5,532 bases of DNA from RGIG3701 sp017403345 (GTDB taxonomy: Bacteria > Planctomycetota > Planctomycetia > Pirellulales > Thermoguttaceae). The stretch lies in the NCBI GenBank assembly GCA_017403345.1, contig JAFQOH010000182.1, positions 1-5,532 of the forward strand, given 5' to 3'. Both the position numbers and the translations under genes were made by a program. Below are positions 1 through 5,532 of the stretch, piece after piece (position 1 is the stretch's first letter; every line of letters starts with the position of its first letter). The notes below the pieces were generated by a model that had not been told where the DNA came from, did not search any database, and saw only the letters and a program-made list of their open reading frames with translations.

Positions 1-24
1 CTTTTTTCCTTTTTTCCTTTTTTC
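1..24. repeat. Three tandem copies of an 8-bp pyrimidine unit (CTTTTTTC)
   Basis: The window opens with three exact copies of CTTTTTTC, making a pure pyrimidine tract on the plus strand. It could be the U-rich tail of a terminator belonging to a gene to the left, a slippage-prone tract, or simply where an assembly stopped. No hairpin can be judged because the left flank is missing. Confidence 0.75.
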
Positions 25-47
25 TCGAAAATTTCCGGAGGGAGTAC

Positions 48-84
48 TTGCGGATTCCTTGAACATGGTATAAAATGGTATAAA
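48..84 (+). promoter_or_regulatory. Candidate promoter with a duplicated extended -10 element
   Basis: The 10-bp string ATGGTATAAA occurs twice back to back at 65-74 and 75-84. Each copy contains TGG followed by TATAAA, which matches the extended -10 pattern TGn-TATAAT at all but one position. Possible -35 hexamers are TTGCGG (48-53, 15 bp before the first -10) and TTGAAC (59-64, 14 bp before the second); both spacers are shorter than the usual 17 bp, but extended -10 promoters depend less on a -35 box. It would start a leader of more than 200 nt ahead of the permease. This is a motif-based inference, and AT-rich sequence of this type can arise by chance. Confidence 0.4.
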
Positions 85-173
85 ATAGTCGCAGAAGCGG
101 TCGACGGCCTCTCCAGAACTAACTTCGGAGCATTTTCGTACTGAAAAATAAAAAGCACGGGCCTTCACCGACG

Positions 174-188
174 TTCACGGATCGTGAA
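174..188. promoter_or_regulatory. 15-bp palindrome, possible operator
   Basis: TTCACG-GAT-CGTGAA is a perfect inverted repeat with 6-bp arms and a 3-bp centre, in the non-coding leader between the candidate promoter and the permease. The size suits a dimeric regulator binding site. A further half-site-like TTCAC lies just upstream at 164-168. No regulator gene is in the window, so the assignment is speculative. Confidence 0.3.
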
Positions 189-251
189 AAAATTTCGGGT
201 CGCCTGCGTGCCGTTTTCGCACAGCCGCACATTCCCAGATCCTTAAACCGT

Positions 252-281
252 AAAAGAACCTCGCCGCTCGGCGGTCCTTTT
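252..281 (+). terminator. Terminator-like hairpin in the permease leader
   Basis: The segment can fold as AAAAG (252-256) with CTTTT (277-281), a 1x1 mismatch, ACC (258-260) with GGT (273-275), a two-base bulge, and GCC (263-265) with GGC (270-272) around a GCTC loop. It runs directly into CCTTTTCATTTT, a T-rich tail. It ends only 27 nt before the permease start. It may be the terminator of an upstream transcript or an attenuator in the permease leader. The stem is interrupted, so its strength is uncertain. Confidence 0.4.
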
Positions 282-291
282 CATTTTCCTC

Positions 292-299
292 AAAAGGAA
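292..299 (+). promoter_or_regulatory. Shine-Dalgarno sequence of the permease gene
   Basis: AAAAGGAA contains AAGGA (294-298), complementary to the 3' end of 16S rRNA, and lies about 10 nt before the ATG at 309. It supports a start at 309 or at the adjacent ATG at 312. It is the clearest ribosome binding site of the three genes. Confidence 0.6.
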
Positions 300-308
300 T
301 TTCAAAAC

Positions 309-1277
309 ATGATGGACTTTTCCTTCCATCCGCAGCTCGCGGTCAACCATTTCATCTGGTTCAATCCAGGTACGTTCCTCTTTACGGGGCTCTACCTCCT
401 TGGCGCCCTCGCGCTTCCCTTTCTGCTCTGGCTCATTCTGAAACTGCCGTTTCCGCGTGCAATGACAGGGATCTCAGCCATCGCGGGAAACACGGCACGC
501 AGTGTCATGAAGCAGCCGATCTTTGCGATCCTGATGATCTTCGGCATCATGGCGATCCTCCTTTTCCCATGGATCCCGTACAATACGCTGGGTGAAGACG
601 TCAAGATCATGAAATCCCAGGGCCTCACCGTCATCAAGGTCCTTGGCATCCTGCTTGCAGTATGGTCAGCCGGGACAGCTATTTCGGAAGAGATCGAGGA
701 AAAAACGGCCCTAACGCTCCTTTCCAAGCCGATCAACCGCCGTCAGCTCCTCATCGGAAAGTTTCTCGGCATCATCATGGGCGTCTCGATCTTCTTCTCG
801 GTCCTCAGCACCGTATTCATGCCGACATGCGCGATGAAAGTCGTTCATGATGCCCGCGAACAGTGCCTCACCGACCCGGAACCGGCCGCGTGTATCGCCT
901 CCATGGAAAAAACGCTCCCTGGTCTGGCGCTCTCCTTCATGGAGATCACGATGATGACAGCCGTCACCGTTGCGCTCGCCACACGTCTGCCAATGGTTCC
1001 AAACCTCACGCTCTGTACGACGATCTACGCCCTGGGGCACCTGATCCCGCTAATGGTGAAGTCGTCGATAGGGCAATTCCAGATCGTAGAATTTATCGGA
1101 AGTCTCCTTGCAGCCATCCTTCCCGTTCTGAGTTACTTCAGTTTGGAAACGAGTATTGGCGGCGGAGCAGACGTATCCGTACTCTACATTTTGGGAGCCT
1201 TAGCGTACTGCCTCCTGTACACGCTTGCGGTTCTGTTCTTCGCCCTCATCCTTTTTGAGGATCGTGACTTGGCCTAA
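309..1277 (+). CDS. ABC-2 type transporter permease subunit (NosY-like)
   Basis: This 322-residue integral membrane protein probably forms the membrane part of an ABC transporter. About eight hydrophobic segments are visible, near residues 23-46, 71-89, 107-126, 152-171, 206-225, 233-251, 258-279 and 290-315. The diagnostic stretch is residues 120-154, beginning SAGTAISEEIE and including TALTLLSKP and RRQLLIGKFLG. This is the cytoplasmic segment after the third helix that typifies ABC-2 permeases of the NosY/COG1277 type. A polar loop at 172-205 has three cysteines (174, 186, 195). No ATPase gene is present in the window; it may lie to the left or elsewhere. The start is the ATG at 309, with ATG 312 equally possible, supported by an AAGGA 10 nt upstream. 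The substrate cannot be told from the sequence. The stop TAA is followed at once by TGA in another frame. Confidence 0.85.
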   Translation: MMDFSFHPQLAVNHFIWFNPGTFLFTGLYLLGALALPFLLWLILKLPFPRAMTGISAIAGNTARSVMKQPIFAILMIFGIMAILLFPWIPYNTLGEDVKIMKSQGLTVIKVLGILLAVWSAGTAISEEIEEKTALTLLSKPINRRQLLIGKFLGIIMGVSIFFSVLSTVFMPTCAMKVVHDAREQCLTDPEPAACIASMEKTLPGLALSFMEITMMTAVTVALATRLPMVPNLTLCTTIYALGHLIPLMVKSSIGQFQIVEFIGSLLAAILPVLSYFSLETSIGGGADVSVLYILGALAYCLLYTLAVLFFALILFEDRDLA

Positions 1278-1415
1278 TGAACAGACGTCCGACGAACAGC
1301 CGGACAGCCAGTTTCCTCCGGATCCCAAAGCTGAAACGCAGTTTCCGCGCGAAACTGCGTTTCCTGCACGATTTTCAACTCACCCTTAATCGGATTGATT
1401 TCCAGTTTTTGTGCC
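1278..1415. other. Intergenic gap between permease and VWA gene
   Basis: These 138 bp separate two same-strand genes. The main structure is the strong hairpin at 1333-1363. I see no Shine-Dalgarno motif close to the VWA start and no convincing promoter. A reading frame opens at ATG 1277, overlapping the permease stop, and stays open across the gap into the VWA gene in a different frame. Its product is rich in Arg and Ser and has no recognisable domain, so I do not call it a gene. Confidence 0.6.
1333..1363. repeat. Perfect 13-bp inverted repeat (hairpin) between two genes
   Basis: GAAACGCAGTTTC (1333-1345) is followed by the 5-nt loop CGCGC and its exact reverse complement (1351-1363). The stem has no mismatch. 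It is not followed by a continuous T-run (the next bases are CTGCACGATTTT), so it is not a classic intrinsic terminator. In mRNA it could stabilise the upstream message, separate expression of the two genes, or be a processing site. As DNA it could be an operator. Confidence 0.8.
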
Positions 1416-3422
1416 ATGGTTACGTTCATCCACCCCTATGCGTTTGTCTGGCTCCTGCTTGCGGTCCCGCTCATTCTTTTTTATCTGTGGCGGACACGCC
1501 GTCCTCAAGCACAGGTCGTCACTGGAGCATTATGGCGCAAAGCGATCCCGGTACTGCATCCTCGCCGCGCGTGGCAGAAGCAGAGATGGTTCGTTTCGCT
1601 GCTGGTGCAGCTGGCGATCCTTCTTGTGTTCGTGACGGCATTGGCAGAACCGTGCTGGCGCCGTCCCCAGCGAGCCGTTCTTGTGCTGGATGCCACGACA
1701 AGCATGGGAGTCTTGAACGCCGATGGAAGACCGAGATTCGAGGAAGCGAAAGAGCGTGCCCGCGCTTTGATCCAAAACATGGGGTACGTCGATTCGCTTG
1801 CGGTTCTGGTCGTGGGAGAGAAGATCGGGATCCACTCTCGAATGTCGCACGATCCGGAGCAGATCCTTGCCTCTTTCGAAACGCTTCCTCCGACCGGCGG
1901 CTGTGCTCCGATCGACGAAGCAGTCTTGATGGCGCGTTCACTCATCACGGCGGGGACTGACGGCGTTTTTGACTCGAAAACCAACCACGTCATCCTCATC
2001 AGCGACGGCTGTTTTCCTCTGGCAGAGCAGGTTTTGAAGGATGAGAGCGTACGCTGGATCCCGGTCGGACAGACGATGGGAAATGTGCAGCTTGAAACCC
2101 TCAGCGCGGAACGCCGAACGCCTGAAAAACCTGAAAACGCTGAGATCTTCGTTTCGCTGCGCAACTTTTCCGCAGCCGCCGTCTCCGGAACGTTGAAGAT
2201 CTCTTGGTGTCCGGCAGATGCAGATGCTGGTACAAACGCAGATGCTGGCACAAACGCAGATGCTGGCACAAACGCAGATGCCGGCACAGACACAGGCACA
2301 GACGCACAGGCAGAAACTCCGAAAGAAAAGGCACGCACGAAGCAGGATCCATCCGAAAATTGGGAGACTCAAGAGCTCTCGGTAGAACTTCCATCGCTGA
2401 AAGCCGGCGGACTTTGGGCGCAAACGATCCCGCTAACGCATGCAGGGGCCGCCTCGATCCGAGCCGAATTCATTCCCAAAGATCCCGCACAGGATGCTCT
2501 TTCCGAGGACAATTCGCGCACGGTCCGCCTTCACGAGGCGTTCACCTTCCACGTGACGGTCGTGACGCCGAATGAACCAAACACGCTGTTGGAAAACGCC
2601 CTGCGTTCGCTTCCTTCGGTGGAAGTGGAACAGAAGGTCCTGAAAAAAGGAACGCGCCTAGCCGCCACCAGTCTGGAGACGCATCTTGGCGTTCCGTTCA
2701 CGACCGATGATTCCGGGGTCCGGCGATTCCGCATCATGATCTTTGACCGGACGCTCCCAGGGAAATCGGTTTTCGAGACGGAGATCCCGGGCCGAAACCT
2801 TTTCTTTGCCCCGCCGGCGGACACCCCGCTCTGGAAGCGCAGCGCAACGGTCCGCGACTACGTGCTGATGCCGTGGATGGACGGTCTGCGAAGCGGGATC
2901 TCGACCGCAGGAGTCGGATTCACCGACACGCATGCGCTCATTCCGGATCCGGAAACAGCCGCTTCCAGCCCATGGCTTTTCTCTCAAAGCGCACTGGAAG
3001 TGAATGAAACTCAAGACGCGACTGAAGAAGACGAAAACTTCGCCAAACAGGCAAAGACGGTCGAGATGACGGAACTCACATGGGGACTGGAATCGAAAAA
3101 CGCAGTCCGAAACGTTCTCTGTGCGTGCGATCTGACGCAGAGCGACTGGATCTTGGCGGACGACTTCCCGGCCTTCCTCCAGTACGCATTCGACTGGCTC
3201 ATCCATACCCCGGCCTCAGAGTCCCGGCTCGCACGCGGTCTGGCCGGCTGGTCTGCTGGAGAAACGTTCTCGGACAGTGATCTGAATGTTCCGGAACCTC
3301 CGGAGCAGATCTTCACGTACCCCGGTGAAGACATCGTCCCGATGTGGACGCTGCTGATCCTGATCGTCTGTGCGGGAACGGCAGCCGAATGGTACTTTTA
3401 CCAGAGACGCTGGATCGAGTGA
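1416..3422 (+). CDS. BatA-like membrane-anchored VWA domain protein
   Basis: The product is 668 residues from ATG 1416. TTG 1395 in the same frame would add seven residues, but the sequence from ATG 1416 (MVTFIHPYAF...) fits the usual start of the BatA/aerotolerance N-terminal domain. No clear Shine-Dalgarno lies upstream of either. Two N-terminal helices (about 9-25 and 58-77) precede a VWA domain from about residue 86. The metal-site (MIDAS) residues appear as D92-x-T94-x-S96, T160 in PTGG, and D197 in ILISDG; the first Ser of the usual DxSxS is Thr. A beta-rich stretch at about 240-372 carries the DxLxxDN motif (360-366) and is interrupted by a GTNADA repeat (269-292). A last helix (about 643-661) is followed by a short basic tail. 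The VWA domain should face the periplasm and bind a partner protein. The MoxR ATPase and DUF58 genes often linked to such proteins are not in the window. The next gene follows after 10 bp. Confidence 0.85.
   Translation: MVTFIHPYAFVWLLLAVPLILFYLWRTRRPQAQVVTGALWRKAIPVLHPRRAWQKQRWFVSLLVQLAILLVFVTALAEPCWRRPQRAVLVLDATTSMGVLNADGRPRFEEAKERARALIQNMGYVDSLAVLVVGEKIGIHSRMSHDPEQILASFETLPPTGGCAPIDEAVLMARSLITAGTDGVFDSKTNHVILISDGCFPLAEQVLKDESVRWIPVGQTMGNVQLETLSAERRTPEKPENAEIFVSLRNFSAAAVSGTLKISWCPADADAGTNADAGTNADAGTNADAGTDTGTDAQAETPKEKARTKQDPSENWETQELSVELPSLKAGGLWAQTIPLTHAGAASIRAEFIPKDPAQDALSEDNSRTVRLHEAFTFHVTVVTPNEPNTLLENALRSLPSVEVEQKVLKKGTRLAATSLETHLGVPFTTDDSGVRRFRIMIFDRTLPGKSVFETEIPGRNLFFAPPADTPLWKRSATVRDYVLMPWMDGLRSGISTAGVGFTDTHALIPDPETAASSPWLFSQSALEVNETQDATEEDENFAKQAKTVEMTELTWGLESKNAVRNVLCACDLTQSDWILADDFPAFLQYAFDWLIHTPASESRLARGLAGWSAGETFSDSDLNVPEPPEQIFTYPGEDIVPMWTLLILIVCAGTAAEWYFYQRRWIE
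2220..2291 (+). repeat. In-frame 18-bp tandem repeat, four units (ADAGTN), inside the VWA gene
   Basis: Four consecutive 18-bp units follow the pattern GCA-GAT-GCT-GGT-ACA-AAC, at 2220-2237, 2238-2255, 2256-2273 and 2274-2291. Units 2 and 3 are identical, unit 1 differs from them only in the Gly codon, and unit 4 changes GCT to GCC and AAC to GAC. A degenerate tail (ACA-GGC-ACA-GAC-GCA-CAG) continues to about 2309. The unit length is a multiple of three, so copy number can change without breaking the frame. It encodes an acidic, flexible Ala/Asp/Gly/Thr/Asn stretch at residues 269-292. Confidence 0.9.
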
Positions 3423-3432
3423 GGCGCGATCG

Positions 3433-5532
3433 ATGATCCAGTCCGGAAAATTTCCCGATCGCCGGAGTACGATTTTCGGCCACCTCCTTTTTTGGGGTCT
3501 CGGAGTACTCATTTCTGCCGAAATCGTCACACACGCGGCAGTTCTTGAGCTGGCTCCCGCCGAAATCGTCACGCCTTCCGCACATCCAACGGCAGGTCCG
3601 GCCGAGTCGGCTCCAGTACAGGACCTGGCAAGATCCTGTTTCCCTGCCGGCCTGATCCCGGTTCCGACCCATATTCCTGCGGAACGTCAGCGATTTTACT
3701 ATCTGCAGGCACTGAAAAACTACGACAAAAACTGCCGGCGGCTGAAAAAAGAGGGACCGTGGGACATTTTCAGCGTCCGCATTCCGGCAGACTACCTTTA
3801 CGCGCTAGTGAGCGTCGAGCAGTTTTTCCGCGAGAATCCGGAACTCCGAGTCGAGTATGCGTCCGAGCGGATCTACCCACTGGAAAGGTCGGCAGAAATA
3901 GCACAGTGGATCCGCACGATGCAGGTCCTGTCGCCTGACTCGCCGTTTCAGGGGAACTTTCGCTGGTACTGGCGTCAGGAGGACGTGGAGGACCGCAATG
4001 CGGCAGAATTCGTCGTGAAACGGCTCATTTTCTGCTGGGCGCATCGCGAGATCCTTCCGGAAGACTGCCGTGATCTGATCCAAGAGATCCTGAAAGACGC
4101 AGCGCCAGAATGTCTGCGGCGCAAACCGCGGCCGGATTACTCCAACATTTCCGTCATGAATTTCGCAAACCTGCTTCTGCTTGGCGAAGCGTTCCAGGAT
4201 GCCGAACTCCGAGAGGAAGGAATGCGGCGCATGGACCGGTTCCTCTTTCAGACATGGCGCAGCGGGATCCATGAATTCGCGACTCCTACGTACTTCAACG
4301 AGATCTTCGAAACGCTTGAGCAGCTTCGGAACCTGACGCAGGATGAGGAAGTCCGTGAAAGATCGGAGCTTCTCCTCAACTGCTGCGCACTCCTGACGGC
4401 ACTCCATTTCACGCAAGACGGCACATTCGGCGGAGCGTGCAGCCGAACGTACTCGTACCTCTACGGTGACGACTACCTTCGGTTCCACGTCGGCGTTTGG
4501 GGCTGGATCCCGCTTCCGGAGGACCGATCCAACATCACGATCCTGACGTCACTCAATGGAAAATACTTCCCGGATCCCGAAACGTTCCGTCTTTTTTTGC
4601 CGGCAGTGACGCAGAACTGCACGATCTGCGAGCGCTGGGGACTTGAACAGGAAAAATGGAAAAAGACGTTTCGGACTCCCGAATTCGTCCTTGGGGTCTC
4701 CATGGCAAAATACGATTCCCATCAGGATCAGCTTTGGACGCTGGACTGGGTAAGGTACGGAGAAAACGCAGATCCTCACGTCCAAACAGCTCTTCAAGCC
4801 AAAGCAGACCCCTACGCCAAAACGTCACCGCGATGCAGCTTCATGCCGGACGGACGCGGCGACCCGTGGGGCACGAACCGCGAGCTCACCAACGGAGGGC
4901 ACAAAAAAGCGCTTCACCTGGACCCGGACTGGAGCGCCTCGCTTGACGGACCGCGGGCAGAATGCCGGGTCGTCTACTCCACTGCGGAGCTCCAGAAATT
5001 CAGAAAAACGTCTCCCGGTCAAGAGATCCGTTCTACGTTCATCCTGAAAAAACCGGATTCCGTACATTTTCAGGCTCCGGACTGTCTGTGTGCCGTTTAC
5101 GGGAAAAATCAGCTTGAGCTGAAGATCACGCACCTTTCTGCCGGTCGGATCTTACCGGAACTGCTTCCCTCGCCCGACGGAAACGCAGTCGCGTGGTGCA
5201 TCGTGCACACGATCCCTCCGAAAACGGAAAAAGAGATCCCAGATCCGATCCAGCTGACCTTCCAGACTGAGATCCGCCCGGTAAGGCCCGCGGAAAACTC
5301 CGAGACTGCGAGAAACTCCGAGACTGCGAGAAACTCCGAGACTGCGAGAAACTCCGAGACTGCGGAAAATTCCGAGACTGCGGAAAATTCCGAGACTGCG
5401 AGAAACTCCGAGACTGCGAGAAACTCCGAGACTGCGAGAAACTCCGAGACTGCGAGAAACTCCGAGACTGCGAGAAACTCCGAGACTGCGAGAAACTCCG
5501 AGACTGCGAGAAACTCCGAGACTGCGAGAAAC
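3433..5532 (+). CDS. Large exported protein with alpha-toroid-like body and C-terminal NSETA repeats (3' partial)
   Basis: An open frame of 700 codons runs from ATG 3433 to the window edge with no stop. A weak GAGG (3421-3424) lies 8 nt upstream. A basic start and hydrophobic stretch (about 14-29) look like a signal peptide, cleaved perhaps at 29-36, followed by an Ala/Pro-rich linker to about 62. The body (about 80-500) is rich in amphipathic helices, with conspicuous stretches SNISVMNFANLLLLGEA (237-253), GIHEFATPTYFNE (278-290) and GGACSRTYSYLYGDD (333-347). These resemble what I remember of uncharacterised proteins with an (alpha/alpha) toroid fold related to glycan lyases and hydrolases; I cannot confirm this or point to catalytic residues. 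Residues about 505-615 look beta-rich. Fifteen cysteines occur before residue 620, including a CxxC (396-399) and CC (317-318), many for an exported protein. From residue 621 the protein is only (R/E)NSETA repeats. It follows the VWA gene by 10 bp, suggesting one operon. Existence as a gene is near certain; function is unknown. Confidence 0.8.
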   Translation, partial: MIQSGKFPDRRSTIFGHLLFWGLGVLISAEIVTHAAVLELAPAEIVTPSAHPTAGPAESAPVQDLARSCFPAGLIPVPTHIPAERQRFYYLQALKNYDKNCRRLKKEGPWDIFSVRIPADYLYALVSVEQFFRENPELRVEYASERIYPLERSAEIAQWIRTMQVLSPDSPFQGNFRWYWRQEDVEDRNAAEFVVKRLIFCWAHREILPEDCRDLIQEILKDAAPECLRRKPRPDYSNISVMNFANLLLLGEAFQDAELREEGMRRMDRFLFQTWRSGIHEFATPTYFNEIFETLEQLRNLTQDEEVRERSELLLNCCALLTALHFTQDGTFGGACSRTYSYLYGDDYLRFHVGVWGWIPLPEDRSNITILTSLNGKYFPDPETFRLFLPAVTQNCTICERWGLEQEKWKKTFRTPEFVLGVSMAKYDSHQDQLWTLDWVRYGENADPHVQTALQAKADPYAKTSPRCSFMPDGRGDPWGTNRELTNGGHKKALHLDPDWSASLDGPRAECRVVYSTAELQKFRKTSPGQEIRSTFILKKPDSVHFQAPDCLCAVYGKNQLELKITHLSAGRILPELLPSPDGNAVAWCIVHTIPPKTEKEIPDPIQLTFQTEIRPVRPAENSETARNSETARNSETARNSETAENSETAENSETARNSETARNSETARNSETARNSETARNSETARNSETARNSETARN
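3517..3572 (+). repeat. 14-bp direct repeat within the signal-peptide region
   Basis: GCCGAAATCGTCAC occurs at 3517-3530 and again at 3559-3572, exactly 42 bp (14 codons) apart and both in frame, so AEIVT appears twice (residues 29-33 and 43-47) around the probable signal-peptide cleavage region. It may be the remnant of a 42-bp duplication whose middle has diverged, or a chance match. Confidence 0.7.
5293..5532 (+). repeat. 18-bp tandem repeat array, at least 13 units, encoding (R/E)NSETA
   Basis: Thirteen complete 18-bp units run from 5293 to 5526 and a fourteenth begins at 5527, where the window ends. The main unit is AGA-AAC-TCC-GAG-ACT-GCG (RNSETA; units 2-4 and 7-13). Unit 1 has GAA-AAC and units 5 and 6 have GAA-AAT (ENSETA). 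The remaining 12 bases of each unit are identical throughout. The near absence of synonymous change shows recent expansion or homogenisation. The array is in frame with the upstream gene, and neither the stop codon nor the right flank is seen, so its true length is unknown. Confidence 0.95.

Noticed and set aside
1..144. Open frame of 47 codons from base 1 to the TGA at 142-144, as a possible 3' end of an upstream gene
   Set aside because: It begins with the pyrimidine repeat (LFSFFPFF), resembles no family, and overlaps the AT-rich promoter-like repeat. It is short enough to occur by chance.
1333..1363. Intrinsic terminator after the permease
   Set aside because: The stem is strong but no run of T follows it directly; the next bases are CTGCACG. 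I list it as a hairpin of unknown role.
1277..1960. 227-codon plus-strand frame starting at an ATG that overlaps the permease stop
   Set aside because: It runs about 545 bp into the VWA gene in another frame. The VWA frame has clear domain motifs, while this one gives an Arg/Ser-rich product with no domain. Only the first 46 codons are outside the VWA gene.
1505..2338. 277-codon minus-strand frame
   Set aside because: It lies wholly antisense to the VWA gene. Its product is low in hydrophobic structure and mirrors the sense repeat (ASAFVP), typical of a shadow frame.
3805..4488. 227-codon minus-strand frame
   Set aside because: It is antisense to the third gene, which is open for 700 codons and has a signal peptide and structured body. 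This frame shows no recognisable domain.
5293..5532. CRISPR-like array at the right end
   Set aside because: The units are directly adjacent 18-bp repeats with no spacers, and they are in frame with a long coding region.
1..5532. tRNA, rRNA, insertion sequence or integrase signatures
   Set aside because: I found no cloverleaf-like segment, transposase motif or terminal inverted repeats with target duplications. The three genes cover nearly the whole window.

Overview
The window holds three genes in a row on the plus strand: an ABC-2 type permease (309-1277), a membrane-anchored BatA-like von Willebrand factor A (VWA) protein (1416-3422), and a large, probably exported protein of unknown function (from 3433, still open at the window end). 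A single-membrane-anchored VWA protein with the BatA layout beside an ABC-2 permease that carries the 'SAGTAISEEIE..TALTLLSKP..RRQ' signature is an arrangement I associate with Planctomycetota and their PVC relatives. That assignment rests on remembered family resemblance and is an inference. Codon choice is GC-leaning with many ACG, CCG and ATC codons.

Layout. Bases 1-308 contain no convincing gene. They hold a pyrimidine-rich triplet repeat at the very start, a duplicated extended -10-like promoter element (65-84), a 15-bp palindrome (174-188), a terminator-like hairpin (252-281) and a Shine-Dalgarno sequence for the permease. A 138-bp gap between the permease and the VWA gene carries a perfect 13-bp-stem hairpin (1333-1363). 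The VWA gene and the third gene are only 10 bp apart, so they are very likely co-transcribed.

How the genes may work together. The permease would form the membrane channel of an ABC transporter whose ATPase is not in the window. The VWA protein would present a metal-binding interaction domain on the outer face of the cytoplasmic membrane. The third protein looks secreted, with a helical-repeat body resembling an alpha/alpha toroid followed by a probable beta-rich region. An envelope or secretion role is plausible but not proven by the sequence.

The most unusual signals are two separate in-frame tandem repeats in neighbouring genes, both with an 18-bp (6-codon) unit. One is a short GTNADA array inside the VWA protein. 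The other is a (R/E)NSETA array of at least 13 units at the end of the third gene, which runs off the window. GATC is also about three times more frequent than expected. I see no mobile element, RNA gene or CRISPR array, and no complete undescribed system that I can defend.
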